Assembly (NCBI GenBank): GCA_964454745.1
Contig: CAYVUI010000078.1
Location: forward strand, 1 to 21,979
From: CAYVUI01 sp964454745
GTDB taxonomy: Bacteria > Planctomycetota > Phycisphaerae > Sedimentisphaerales > Anaerohalosphaeraceae
DNA: 21,979 nt
Direction of reading: 5' to 3'
The position numbers and the translations under genes were made by a program. This document shows positions 1 through 8,928 of the stretch, piece by piece; position 1 is the stretch's first letter; the number at the start of each line of letters is the position of its first letter. The notes under the pieces are model-generated. The model searched no databases and had not been told where the DNA came from. It saw only the letters and a program-made list of their open reading frames with translations.

Positions 1-2
1 AT

Positions 3-353
3 TCATGGAAGCAGAAAGTGTATGTGTGTGAATATTACCAGGAACGTAACGAGGCATCGTATGCCAGCAGAAGAAAAAAGGCAAAAGCAAAAAGTATCGA
101 ATTCTTATATCGCTGTCATATTAAATCCTTAAAAACTCAGAATTACCGTGTCGCCAGAGATAAGGCAAAATTGCTGGAAGCCGGAGTACAAGCTTCTAGC
201 CAGCCAAAAGAAATCTCATCCCCTTCAAATCGCATCTCTCTTTCAGTTGCTCTTGAGGAATTCTGCGACTATCTCAAAAGTATAAGAACTCAAACAAGTT
301 TTCGGAATGAACGAGCGCGTTTAAGAAATATTTTTGGGGATAAAAGTGAATAG
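3..353 (+). pseudogene. Tyrosine recombinase (integrase), N-terminal fragment, decayed
   Basis: An open frame enters from the left edge and stops with TAG at 351-353. The GTG at 18 is only an internal codon, since coding sense continues upstream of it to position 3. The peptide is basic at first (SRRKKAKAKS) and then resembles the helical core-binding (SAM-like) domain of phage-type integrases, with the stretch SVALEEFCDYLKSIRTQTSF and an RNERARLRNIFG segment. An intact integrase would continue into a catalytic domain with its first catalytic arginine, but here the frame stops. The matching C-terminal part reappears from about 463 in a different frame. With the next entry, this is one broken gene. 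The N-terminal assignment rests on weak general resemblance; the linkage to the C-terminal half makes it believable. Confidence 0.6.
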
Positions 354-462
354 AATCTATCCCAAAACCCCTGCGAAATCCTATTTTTTATGCTAATAAC
401 GAAATTTTGGGAGGTTTACGGGTTACTGGTGGATGTAACCCGCGGACGTGAGCGGTTTGTGA

Positions 463-819
463 TTACCATATGTTTTCAACACATCAAGAGGAAATTCCTT
501 TATCAGAACGATTAACAAGTATGACCCCGATGGTAATGAACGGTATATCAGCATCAATACGATTTCTACCCTGTTCTCAAGGCTAATCCGTAAAGCAGGC
601 TTGAAAGTCCCTAAAGGAACCGGCTTTTATACCTTACGCAGACCTGCGGCGACCATGGCGGCCAGATCAGGGGATCCATTTGCCGTGCAGAGGCTTCTTG
701 GTCACGCCGATTTGAAAATGGCATCAAGATATGTGCAGAATGTATCAAAGCAGACAGACCGGGTGGTTTACAAAAATCGAATTTTTCTATTGAATAAATC
801 TAAAGAAAGATCTTCTTAA
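463..819 (+). pseudogene. Tyrosine recombinase (integrase), C-terminal catalytic fragment
   Basis: This frame is open from the TGA at 460-462 to the stop at 817-819. It carries the recognisable end of a tyrosine recombinase: GFYTLRRPAATMAARSGD, the box-II region with the catalytic arginine, followed by QRLLGHADLKMASRYVQ, where the tyrosine of SRYVQ is the expected nucleophile. Coding sense extends upstream of the TTG at 601 (ISINTISTLFSRLIRKAG), so 601 is not a real start. The box-I arginine region expected between the two halves is missing or scrambled over 354-462; a third frame (423-512) has an integrase-like VDVTRGRERFVITI stretch. The proline after LRR replaces the usual threonine. Expression of an active recombinase is unlikely. 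It is probably a remnant of an integrated element at the edge of the cluster. Confidence 0.75.
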
Positions 820-881
820 TCAAGGTCTGGCGTATCTTAGGAAAAAATCTAACATTGATGGAACCGATGGAGTTTTTAATA

Positions 882-910
882 AAGATGCATTGTCCGACAG
901 ATTGCATCTT
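882..910. terminator. Hairpin between integrase remnant and regulator gene
   Basis: Perfect 8-bp arms (AAGATGCA at 882-889, TGCATCTT at 903-910) enclose a 13-nt loop. On the + strand the hairpin is followed by ACTTTTTAC, and on the - strand by TTATTAAAAA. It lies 12 bp beyond the stop codon of the regulator gene, so it may terminate that transcript or act in both directions. The stem is moderate in GC, so confidence is limited. Confidence 0.4.
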
Positions 911-921
911 ACTTTTTACAG

Positions 922-2124
922 TTAAACGCTGACCTGTTTTCGTGCTTCGGATGCAAATGGAACATTTTTCAAAAGTTGTTTTTGTGATCCCCCACTGCTT
1001 TCGTGAATTTGCAGTTGGGCTGGCAGCATTTGCCTAACAGGTGATTTGAGGAAACCGTTAAGCTCCATGAGCAATAAATGAGCTGCTTCATATCCGACTT
1101 GCTCACTGTTCTGCTGTACGCGTGTTAAAGGTGTGTTGAGGTTGCGGCACAGAGTATGATCGCCAAAACCAACTACATAAATGTCTTCACCAATCTTAAG
1201 ATTTAACCTATCAGCTGCTTGGTAGATACCAAGAACCTCAAAGCCAGTAGAACAAAAAATACTCGTATTGTTACCCTTGGAATTTTTAAGAAATTCATAG
1301 GCAATTTTCACCGAATTTTCGATTTCCTGCTGCGGGTCTTCAGAAAAACAATCATTGGTAAAAGATTGTTTAATAAGATAGGATTCTAAATCAATAAAAT
1401 GATATTCTCTCATTGCACAAGCCCAGCCTTGATAACGTGCCTGAGATGAACTATAGGGCCTTACGCCAAAACAATAAACTGGCAATCTGTGTTTGGTAAG
1501 CAGATGCTTGGTAGCCTGATAGGCGCCTCCATTGTGGTCCAGGGAAACCGAGCTTATGGGGATATTATCTAAAAATCTATCCACGAAAACAATCTTTTGG
1601 CCTGAGGTCAATACATCTTTTACGGCTTTATAATACTCCGGTTTTTCTTCGGGCAAAACGATAACCCCTTCAACCTTTGGCATAATATGAGAAAGCATTT
1701 GGATATAGTTTTCGCTGGAATTAAGAGCCTCTTGGATTATGAATTCAACTCCTTTTTCAAGAGCGAATTTACGAATGCCTTCGGTTATTTCCAATGCTAA
1801 AGAATCGTTATTTCGTCTGATAAACATTATGGTGTGGTCATGTTGCATAGTTTGCAAAATGACGGGGCCTTTTCCGCGACCTGGTTCTCGTTTAAGTAAT
1901 CCAGCTTCTTCTAGATGGTTAAGAGCTTTATTGATAGTTTGGAAATCAACTCCCCATTGTTTCACCATTTCAGATATGGAGGGTAATCGCTGACCCGCTG
2001 AAACCTTACCGCCCTTAATCTCTTTTGCTAAATGATTTTGAAGTTGTTCATAAAGGGGTTTGGCTTTGCCTTTTCCACGCTCTAATTGAACCGATAACTT
2101 ATTGAAATCAACTATTTTTTTCAT
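922..2124 (-). CDS. GntR-type transcriptional regulator with LacI-type sugar-binding domain
   Basis: This 400-aa cytoplasmic DNA-binding protein combines two known modules. Residues about 23-90 form a GntR winged helix: PLYEQLQNHLAKEIKGGKVS, then RLPSISEMVKQWGVDFQTIN and EEAGLLKREPGRGKG. Residues about 97-375 resemble the periplasmic-binding-protein fold of LacI/GalR sensors: GVIVLPEE, KIVFVDRFLDNIPISSVSLD, IYVVGFGDHTL and TPLTRVQQNSEQVGYEAA. AraR of Bacillus has the same GntR-plus-LacI architecture and is a sugar-responsive repressor. The gene lies 380 bp downstream of the last sulfatase on the same strand. I infer that it senses a mono- or oligosaccharide released from the cluster's substrate. 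The ATG at 2124 fits the start of the fold, but I see no clear Shine-Dalgarno. Ligand and operator are unknown. Confidence 0.88.
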   Translation of the reverse strand: MKKIVDFNKLSVQLERGKGKAKPLYEQLQNHLAKEIKGGKVSAGQRLPSISEMVKQWGVDFQTINKALNHLEEAGLLKREPGRGKGPVILQTMQHDHTIMFIRRNNDSLALEITEGIRKFALEKGVEFIIQEALNSSENYIQMLSHIMPKVEGVIVLPEEKPEYYKAVKDVLTSGQKIVFVDRFLDNIPISSVSLDHNGGAYQATKHLLTKHRLPVYCFGVRPYSSSQARYQGWACAMREYHFIDLESYLIKQSFTNDCFSEDPQQEIENSVKIAYEFLKNSKGNNTSIFCSTGFEVLGIYQAADRLNLKIGEDIYVVGFGDHTLCRNLNTPLTRVQQNSEQVGYEAAHLLLMELNGFLKSPVRQMLPAQLQIHESSGGSQKQLLKNVPFASEARKQVSV

Positions 2125-2504
2125 TTTTTTGTTTGGCTGTTTTTCTATTAATTATCTTAATTACATTCAATAATTTCTTTATTTACAGAGGCTTACATTA
2201 CATATTACCATAGTCGAGAATGTCAGATATCGCCAGGGTTTATTATAAAACATTTATCATTACTATATCATATTTATCGATTAGGTCCAATCAAATAATA
2301 ACCATATTTCAAATAATTTTCCAATTATACGCAAATAGTGTTTAAGACATTATTAAAAAAGGCCTTATGTTTAGATGTAATCGGTCTGTGTCCCAAAATT
2401 TAGGACAAAAAAGAAGTGTATCTGGAGCAAGATTATGCTGTAACATATCCCTTTCTGGTCACCAAGTAAGAATTTCAAATTAATGACAGATCATATCCAT
2501 CTGC
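2125..2504. other. AT-rich intergenic region upstream of the regulator
   Basis: I see no convincing gene in these 380 bp. On the - strand a TATAAT hexamer lies at 2247-2242, about 120 bp before the regulator start. It could be a -10 element, but no good -35 sits at the right spacing. A 19-bp near-palindrome, TGTCCCAAAATTTAGGACA, lies at 2389-2407 with one mismatched pair. I see no strong intrinsic terminator just after the sulfatase stop, so read-through into the regulator gene is possible. Confidence 0.5.
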
Positions 2505-4118
2505 CTACACCACCTTTTTGCCCTTCCAGTCGGTTTCTTTCAGCCACCCGACGAGCTGAGTTTTCATATGCTGCTTTTGAGGAGCACACTTTGGGTCTTT
2601 TGCCAGATTCTTTGTTTCCCCTGGATCATTTTTTAGATCATAGAGGTATTCTTCATCATGGAAATACTGGTGAAGACAATACTTCCAACCTTTTCCTCGA
2701 ACCATAAACGCCCCTTTGGTCCCAGGCAACACTTCTCTTTCTCCTTCCGGATTTCGCAGGATTCGCTCTGAAAAATTATACTGTCTTGCTGTTGAAGTAT
2801 TCTTTTCTCCCGTCAGATAGGGCATGAGGTTTTGCCCCTGTGCATGACTCGGAACCTCAATATCGGCAACCGACAGGATTGTCGGCATGAAATCAGTATG
2901 ATTGACCGGCAGATCACAAGTGCCCGACTTGAGTAATTTCGGATATCGCATCAATAAAGGAACCTGGGTTACCTCATCATAAAACGCTTTTGTGGATTTG
3001 GTTACCATTCCATGCCCCCCTGCCATATCTCCATGATCGGCCGTAAATATTACAAGCGTCTCGTCTAAAATCCCCTGTTTTTCCAGCGTATCAAGAAATC
3101 TTCCCACCTGATCATCGACCATTTTGACAAGACCATAATAAATCCGAATGAACTCACGGATATACACATCTTCCATTGATGAGACTAATAATCTTGCCCA
3201 ATCCTTTTCAAAGCGTTTTGACCGATATTTCACATTCTCAGGAAGTTCAACCTTTTCAGGGTCGAACATCTCATAATATGGAGAAGGAACACAATTGGGA
3301 TTATGGGGAGAGATCAGCGAACAGGTGATCATAAAAGGCTGCTTTGTAAGTTGAGCCTGATTGATTCTTTTGATGGCTCTGTTGCAGAATTGTACGTCAA
3401 AATGATCCTCAAGAGGCATTTTCAAACGCCCGATTTTGAGAAAATACTCTTTTAATCTCCAGTTCTTTACCGCTGAATCATCCGGCAGTTCATCCACAGC
3501 TTTTTGAAGCGGCGGCCACACCTCAATCGGCAACAGCCATTTACCAAGATCCATATAATCCGTATTTCCTTCTTCTCGAATCTTCTGAAAATAACTTTGA
3601 TACTCATCCACCCATTCAGGCTCTCGATGCATATCCGGATAGTAAGAAACCAATCCGCCCCGTCCCTGCAAATGCCACTTCCCATAAAAATGAGTGTCGT
3701 ACCCGGACTGATACATAAGCTTGCCCATTGTCAAGTCATCATTGGTTATTCCATCCAGTTGATATTGTGACATATTTTTGACAATCCCATGGGCATGGGT
3801 ATAGAGGCTTGTTTCGATTGAGGCTCTTGTCGGTGAACAAAATGGTGTCGGACAGCTTGCCTGGGTAAAACGAATTCCCTCCCTGGCAATACGATCTATA
3901 TTCGGCGTATCCACCGGTCCGCCGTAACAGCTTAGTACATCGGCCTGGAGTTGATCGCACATAATAAACAGTATATTGGGCCTTATTGCTGTTCCATAAG
4001 AAGGCTTGGACATGGCCAGACTTTCAGATAGTAATCCAACGCCTGAAACCGCCGCCGCTGAACCCGCTAGCTGTTTAATGAATGAACGCCTGGTTTGACT
4101 TGATTTGTTCATAATCAT
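2505..4118 (-). CDS. Tat-exported sulfatase (type I, FGly, family S1), copy A
   Basis: This 537-aa protein should hydrolyse a sulfate ester on a carbohydrate outside the cytoplasm. The N-terminus has a twin-arginine motif (TRRSFIK) and a small-residue hydrophobic stretch ending near SLAM. The sulfatase core begins at RPNILFIMCDQ, with metal-binding D55. The formylglycine motif is FCSPTR, with C94 as the residue converted to FGly. Active-site residues expected in the family are visible: K147 and H149 in YGKWHL, SPHNPN near 270, TADHGD near 359-364 and KSTKAF near 374. The C-terminus has the YLYDLKNDPGETKNL signature. A GGAG 7 nt before the ATG at 4118 supports this start. The stop is TAG. It is last in the minus-strand run, 21 bp after copy B, and clearly paralogous to copies B and D. 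The specific sulfated sugar cannot be read from the sequence. Confidence 0.93.
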   Translation of the reverse strand: MIMNKSSQTRRSFIKQLAGSAAAVSGVGLLSESLAMSKPSYGTAIRPNILFIMCDQLQADVLSCYGGPVDTPNIDRIAREGIRFTQASCPTPFCSPTRASIETSLYTHAHGIVKNMSQYQLDGITNDDLTMGKLMYQSGYDTHFYGKWHLQGRGGLVSYYPDMHREPEWVDEYQSYFQKIREEGNTDYMDLGKWLLPIEVWPPLQKAVDELPDDSAVKNWRLKEYFLKIGRLKMPLEDHFDVQFCNRAIKRINQAQLTKQPFMITCSLISPHNPNCVPSPYYEMFDPEKVELPENVKYRSKRFEKDWARLLVSSMEDVYIREFIRIYYGLVKMVDDQVGRFLDTLEKQGILDETLVIFTADHGDMAGGHGMVTKSTKAFYDEVTQVPLLMRYPKLLKSGTCDLPVNHTDFMPTILSVADIEVPSHAQGQNLMPYLTGEKNTSTARQYNFSERILRNPEGEREVLPGTKGAFMVRGKGWKYCLHQYFHDEEYLYDLKNDPGETKNLAKDPKCAPQKQHMKTQLVGWLKETDWKGKKVV

Positions 4119-4139
4119 TTCGATACTCCGATCTTTCTA

Positions 4140-5747
4140 TTAAATCTGATATCCCTGCCAGCCGGTCCTTTCAAGCCAGTCATGCAATGCCTGAACCATC
4201 TTATTTCGAACGGCTGCGTATCTTTTTTCTTCCACCACATTATTGATTTCTCCGGGATCTTCCTGGAGATTATACATATACTCCTGACCTTCCCGGTATC
4301 GCATGTATTTCCATCCCTTTCCGCGAACCATAAACGAGCCTTTGGCTGATGGGAGAATCTCTCTTTCTCCGCCATTAGGATTTCCGTCAATACGTTCGCA
4401 AAATGCGTATTGTCGCCCCTGTGATGAATCCTTTTGACCAGTCAAAAACGGAACGAGGTTTTGCCCTTGTGCATTACCGGGAACCGGCTGACCGGCGAGA
4501 TCAAGCAAGGTCGGCATAAGGTCCGTCAAATCCACCGCCATATCGTTTTCATGGGGCTTGAACATGCGTGGATATCGAATCATAAACGGAATATGCACCA
4601 CTTCTTCATAAAATGCTTTGGTGCTTTTCCACAGTAATCCATGACCGCCGTTCATATCCCCATGATCCGCGGTGAAAATAATGACAGTATTATCCGTCTC
4701 GCCAATTTGATCAAGAGCCAGTAATACCCTGCCAACCTGATCATCCATCAGTTTGACCATGCCGTAATATATACGCATATATTCGCGCGTCCCTTCCTTT
4801 CCGAAATCATCGAACATCTTCCGGCTGACGTCCGATTTGAACTGCTCTTCACAATGGTCGATATTTTCGGGCAATTCGATTGTTTCCGGATCGAACATTT
4901 CATAATAAGGAGACGGAACGAGGTTCGGATTGTGCGGTGCCTGCAGTGATACCGTAAGCATAAAGGGATCATCCATGCCCTGAAATTGTTTAAGTCTCTC
5001 TACTGCCTGGTCCGCGACTCGCACATCAAAGTATGTCTCCGCCGGCAGTTTCCAGCGTCCCATTTTGAGGATAAAGTCACCCCAGGTATGCTTTTCCCAG
5101 TTGGGCTTAGCTTTCTCAGCAATCCTTTCCATTGCGGGAGACTGCTTGACCGGCATCGACCAGTTAATCCAGTTCATACAATTTTCTTTGCCGTATTGTT
5201 CTCGGCATTGCTTCCAAAGCTGATCGTATTCCATTCCCCACTGCGGGTGCATACGATATTGATCCGGGTAATACTCCATATCACTGCCGTGCAAATGCCA
5301 TTTCCCGTAATGACGTGTCTTATAACCGTTTTTCCATAGTATCTTCTCGGTAGTTACATCGTCCATAAATAGGCCTTTTTGCCGGCTTTCGTCTACATTC
5401 AACACCACGCCATGTGTATGCGGATATACTCCCATAATCATCGACGCCCTGGTTGGCGAACAAAATGGCGTCGGACAGACCGCTTGATTAAACTTAACAC
5501 CCTCTCTCGCGATGCGGTCTATATTAGGCGTATCCACAGGCCCGCCGTAACAGCTTATCACCCTCGCCTGAAGCTGATCCGTCATGATCAGAAGTATATT
5601 AGGCCTCTTGCGGCTTTCAACCCCGGCAGGCTTACCCATCGCCAATAATGGCTCAGCGGAAGCCAACAACCCTGAGACTGCAATCGATGCAGCACTGAAT
5701 TTCATGAAATCTCTTCGATTCGGCAATTTGTTTTTCGTAGTATTCAT
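4140..5747 (-). CDS. Tat-exported sulfatase (type I, FGly, family S1), copy B
   Basis: This 535-aa sulfatase has a Tat signal (NRRDFMKF followed by an alanine-rich hydrophobic segment ending at LLAM). The core starts with RPNILLIMTDQ (D57). The maturation motif is FCSPTR, with C96 as the predicted formylglycine. Further family motifs are YGKWHL, APHNPN, FTADHGDMNGGHG and KSTKAFYEE, and YMYNLQEDPGE near the end. It shares many segments with copy A (CYGGPVDTPNIDRIAREG is identical) and with the plus-strand copy D, so the three probably arose by duplication and then diverged in specificity. It lies 31 bp downstream of the glycosidase-like gene and 21 bp upstream of copy A, consistent with one transcript. 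AGGGG upstream of the ATG can serve as ribosome-binding site. Formylglycine formation needs a maturase that is not encoded in this window. Confidence 0.93.
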   Translation of the reverse strand: MNTTKNKLPNRRDFMKFSAASIAVSGLLASAEPLLAMGKPAGVESRKRPNILLIMTDQLQARVISCYGGPVDTPNIDRIAREGVKFNQAVCPTPFCSPTRASMIMGVYPHTHGVVLNVDESRQKGLFMDDVTTEKILWKNGYKTRHYGKWHLHGSDMEYYPDQYRMHPQWGMEYDQLWKQCREQYGKENCMNWINWSMPVKQSPAMERIAEKAKPNWEKHTWGDFILKMGRWKLPAETYFDVRVADQAVERLKQFQGMDDPFMLTVSLQAPHNPNLVPSPYYEMFDPETIELPENIDHCEEQFKSDVSRKMFDDFGKEGTREYMRIYYGMVKLMDDQVGRVLLALDQIGETDNTVIIFTADHGDMNGGHGLLWKSTKAFYEEVVHIPFMIRYPRMFKPHENDMAVDLTDLMPTLLDLAGQPVPGNAQGQNLVPFLTGQKDSSQGRQYAFCERIDGNPNGGEREILPSAKGSFMVRGKGWKYMRYREGQEYMYNLQEDPGEINNVVEEKRYAAVRNKMVQALHDWLERTGWQGYQI

Positions 5748-5778
5748 CAGAAAACCCCTAAAATATTATATTATTATT

Positions 5779-7101
5779 TCAATCAGAGAGCCATTCTAAC
5801 GCTTTATTTCTGAATTCACATTCGTCAGGATACCGGCCATGTTCATTTCGGAATTGCTTTATAAATTCCTGCGACCTTTCATAAAAAATAGAATGTGTTT
5901 TATAGACTGGCTTTTTGATTCCCTTTGTATCAATCATACTGAATCCATGTGCAACTCCCTCTCCATCCTGGGGTGTATTGTCATAAATCTGCCAGTATAA
6001 AACAAATGGACACCCCCATTCCAACGCAATTCCAGCTACATTACGAGTAAATTCATCCTGAAGCTCAACCGATTGTAACGAGGTGACCCTGAACCCGTAT
6101 TCCCCAATGAAAACTCGCTTATCCCAGGGCAGCTTTTTTGATGTCTCAGGCAGTTTTTCTTCGATATAGTCAAGCGCCTCGGTAAGCATTTCTCTCATTA
6201 TCTTTTTGCGTTTTTCCACAGACAGGTTTTTCCGCCAGTATGGCCCCAGTGAACTGTAGGAAGAAAACGAAACAAAATCTACATTCGTATAAGGCAAAAC
6301 GGCATTGACCATTGTCCTTTTCCCCTCCATTCCTTTTGCCACAAGGACAACTTCCGTATAATGATAAACCTCAACATTGTTATGGGGGGTATCTTTTTTC
6401 GCATTATCAACGGCACGCTGACGGTTATTGAGTCTTTGAATCATACCGGAAATCGCTTCATCCGAAACCTCCTTGTCCACTTTATACGGAGGCTCCATAA
6501 TCGACCAGTCTCCCTCCCAGTGCCCAATATAAAAACTCTTGCCCGTTCCAGAATATTCACGCAATAAATAACATACAAGATCATAGATCTGCTTATAATC
6601 CTCCTCTTTTTCCGCATCGGAAAATCCCTCATACCAATGAAATGAATTATCCCATATGCCTCCGATAACAGGTGCCGTATGACACCAAAAGAAATAATAT
6701 CGAAACGGCATATCCAGTACTTTTCGATAACTATCATGCTTTTCAACCAAATCTCGATAAGAAAGAATACCCGGCTGAATTTCAAAACCGTACAGTTTAT
6801 CGTAATCATGCCCAATGTAAATCTTGAGTATATTCGATCCCATCTCAAGTATCGCTTTGGAAGTTTCAATAAGCTCATCCTCATCGGTAAACTGGTACTG
6901 AGGGGCAAAGGTCTGAGTTCCAAGAATATAATTATAATCCAGGATCTCTGCTCCCAAAGAGGCTTGGGGGGAGGATTCTTTTTCTGCAATGTACAAATCA
7001 GTACTTGCCATAATTATGCCGGCAAAAAAAAACATACTTCTGAATAATAAACGCAACTTGCTTTTAAATGATCGATCCATAAAATCTACAAGTACCTTCA
7101 T
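5779..7101 (-). CDS. Putative secreted TIM-barrel glycoside hydrolase, family unassigned
   Basis: This 440-aa protein is not one I can place in a named family. It begins with a basic stretch (KSKLR) and a hydrophobic segment at about residues 18-32, a likely signal peptide. An internal ATG at codon 8 (MDRSFKSK) would make it more typical. The body reads like a (beta/alpha)8 barrel of clan GH-A style. HWEGDW carries E196 at a place suited to the acid/base after strand 4, FIGEYGF carries E334 as a candidate nucleophile on strand 7, and PFVLYWQIYDN fits strand 8. VDFVSFSSYSS lies between them. The tail (HGRYPDECEFRNKALEWL) is a small extra helix. The gene starts 3 bp after the stop of the upstream sulfatase, which suggests translational coupling. 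A hydrolase is likely; linkage and sugar are unknown. A catalytically inactive binding protein is the alternative. Confidence 0.7.
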   Translation of the reverse strand: MKVLVDFMDRSFKSKLRLLFRSMFFFAGIIMASTDLYIAEKESSPQASLGAEILDYNYILGTQTFAPQYQFTDEDELIETSKAILEMGSNILKIYIGHDYDKLYGFEIQPGILSYRDLVEKHDSYRKVLDMPFRYYFFWCHTAPVIGGIWDNSFHWYEGFSDAEKEEDYKQIYDLVCYLLREYSGTGKSFYIGHWEGDWSIMEPPYKVDKEVSDEAISGMIQRLNNRQRAVDNAKKDTPHNNVEVYHYTEVVLVAKGMEGKRTMVNAVLPYTNVDFVSFSSYSSLGPYWRKNLSVEKRKKIMREMLTEALDYIEEKLPETSKKLPWDKRVFIGEYGFRVTSLQSVELQDEFTRNVAGIALEWGCPFVLYWQIYDNTPQDGEGVAHGFSMIDTKGIKKPVYKTHSIFYERSQEFIKQFRNEHGRYPDECEFRNKALEWLSD

Positions 7102-7104
7102 CAG

Positions 7105-8880
7105 TTATCCAATCCTTTCCACTATAAGCGTTTTCAAATCTATGGCTTGTTGGCCGGGGATTTGATTCGGCTTGACAATCAATTTTTTAAGCCCTTTTTC
7201 GATTCGCAATTGACCAATCCGCAATCGTTTCCATTGTTTTTGCGGAACTTCTCTTCTTCTGGCCCTGTCCGGACTAAAAACAGGTTCAGGTTCATAAGGT
7301 TGAGTGATTTTTCTCTGCATCTCCCGACCATCAACTTGAAAACTCATCACGACCCCGACATTTTCCGCCTTGCATATATAGTCAAATGCGATTTCATATA
7401 ATCCTGAATAAACCAGTTCCGCGTTCCAATAAGCGTACGCATTGGCGGATTTCCAGTTTGTGATCCAGTCCCCGGCCCAGCCGTTTGGCTCACTGTAGCT
7501 GATTCCTTTGCCATTGGCTGTCACAAGCAGGGCCTCATGGGCGGGCAATTCAACTTTCGGCCAATTCGCATAACCAATCCGAGCCGGCAACGGTTCCATC
7601 TCCTCAGGAGCAACATCTTTGCGCCACCGCTGATAAGCCTTGAGATATTGATCCACAAGTTCCGGATGTCTCTTGCTAAGATCATGACGCTGACCGGGAT
7701 CATCGATAATATCAAACAGCTGGTATGTGTCTTTTCGCAAATCAATCGTTAAGCGATATTGCTCTGTCCGCACACAGGCTTGGTACCGATGAAGATATGA
7801 AAAGATCATGCGATCGGGCCATTCCGGATCGTCATTCATCAATAAAGGCAGTAAACTCACTCCGTCGAATTTCAAATGATCCGCTGACTTAATCCCACAC
7901 ATATCAAGAAGAGTCGGAGCGATATCAATATGAGCTCCATTTTTGTAAATAACTTTTCCGGACTTGATTCTCTCAGGCCAGCGGATAAAAAACGGAACAC
8001 GAACACCTCCTTCATGTACCGTACTTTTCTTGCCCCGCATGCCCCCGTTATATCGCCAATCCGCAGGACCATTATCACTTAAGAAAATAACAACCGTGTT
8101 TTCACGAAGACCATATTGGCCTAATACCTTTAGAAGTCTGCCGAGATTATCGTCAAGATTTTCTATCATTGCATAAACACTGGCTGTCGTATCATCAAAT
8201 CCAAATTGGCTGTATTTTTTAAAATAACGATCGGGCACCTGGAAAGGAGAATGGGGTGCATTGTAAGGCAGATAGCAAAAAAACGGACGATCTTGATTTT
8301 GCGTTATAAAATCAATGGCCTGATCCGTCAAAATATCCGTAATATATCCTCTGTAACGTCTCTGTTTGTCATCAGATTCCAGGCTTGGATTAAAATAATT
8401 TAAAAGACCCCCGCCACAAAATCCCACAAATCGCTCGAATCCCTGCCCCAGGGGATGATAAGGATAATTCGAACCGTTATGCCATTTCCCGAAACACCCC
8501 GTTGCATATCCGTTTTCTCTGAGTATTTCAGCAATCGTAACTTCCTCTGAACGCATGGCTTCCATCCCGCGAGTCACTCCATACGTCCCTGTCCGAAGGG
8601 CGTATCGTCCCGTTAAAAGACTCGCTCGTGTAGGAGCACAAAACGGACTGACAAAAAATCGGTTAAAAGTAGCTGACTGCTCAGCCAGACGATTCATTAC
8701 AGGGGTTTTGAGATAGTAATTGCCATGCCTGCTCAAATCACCCCATCCCTGATCGTCAGTAAGAATCAAAAGAATATTCGGCCTCTTTGTGCTACCTCGT
8801 GACAGGTTTTCCTCACATCCGCTTAAAGCAACTGCACAAAAAGAAGCTCCCATCATTTTTATAAACTGACGTCTCCGCAT
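7105..8880 (-). CDS. Tat-lipoprotein sulfatase (family S1) with C-terminal beta-sandwich-like domain, copy C
   Basis: This 591-aa sulfatase differs from the other three. The N-terminus has a twin-arginine motif (MRRRQFIK) and a lipobox, ALSGC, with C22 as the lipidation site, so the enzyme is probably tethered to a membrane. The core begins at RPNILLILTDDQGWGD with the metal-binding pair D42-D43. The maturation motif is FCAPTR, with C81 as the predicted formylglycine. FGKWHNG, PHSPF and FLSDNGP follow, as in arylsulfatase-A-like enzymes. From about residue 440 onward there is an additional segment rich in alternating hydrophobic residues (VYSGLYEIAFDYICKAENVG, VVMSFQVDGREMQ), which looks like an appended beta-sandwich and could bind carbohydrate. 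It lies 48 bp downstream of the URO-D-family gene and 3 bp upstream of the glycosidase-like gene. Its specificity is unknown. Confidence 0.92.
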   Translation of the reverse strand: MRRRQFIKMMGASFCAVALSGCEENLSRGSTKRPNILLILTDDQGWGDLSRHGNYYLKTPVMNRLAEQSATFNRFFVSPFCAPTRASLLTGRYALRTGTYGVTRGMEAMRSEEVTIAEILRENGYATGCFGKWHNGSNYPYHPLGQGFERFVGFCGGGLLNYFNPSLESDDKQRRYRGYITDILTDQAIDFITQNQDRPFFCYLPYNAPHSPFQVPDRYFKKYSQFGFDDTTASVYAMIENLDDNLGRLLKVLGQYGLRENTVVIFLSDNGPADWRYNGGMRGKKSTVHEGGVRVPFFIRWPERIKSGKVIYKNGAHIDIAPTLLDMCGIKSADHLKFDGVSLLPLLMNDDPEWPDRMIFSYLHRYQACVRTEQYRLTIDLRKDTYQLFDIIDDPGQRHDLSKRHPELVDQYLKAYQRWRKDVAPEEMEPLPARIGYANWPKVELPAHEALLVTANGKGISYSEPNGWAGDWITNWKSANAYAYWNAELVYSGLYEIAFDYICKAENVGVVMSFQVDGREMQRKITQPYEPEPVFSPDRARRREVPQKQWKRLRIGQLRIEKGLKKLIVKPNQIPGQQAIDLKTLIVERIG

Positions 8881-8928
8881 TTGAGCCTTATTTATATGTA
8901 ATCATGGAAAATCTTCAATTTCTATTTA

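Noticed and set aside
2483..2707. Plus-strand 74-codon frame at the end of sulfatase A
   Set aside because: It is antisense to the conserved sulfatase C-terminus and has no independent evidence.
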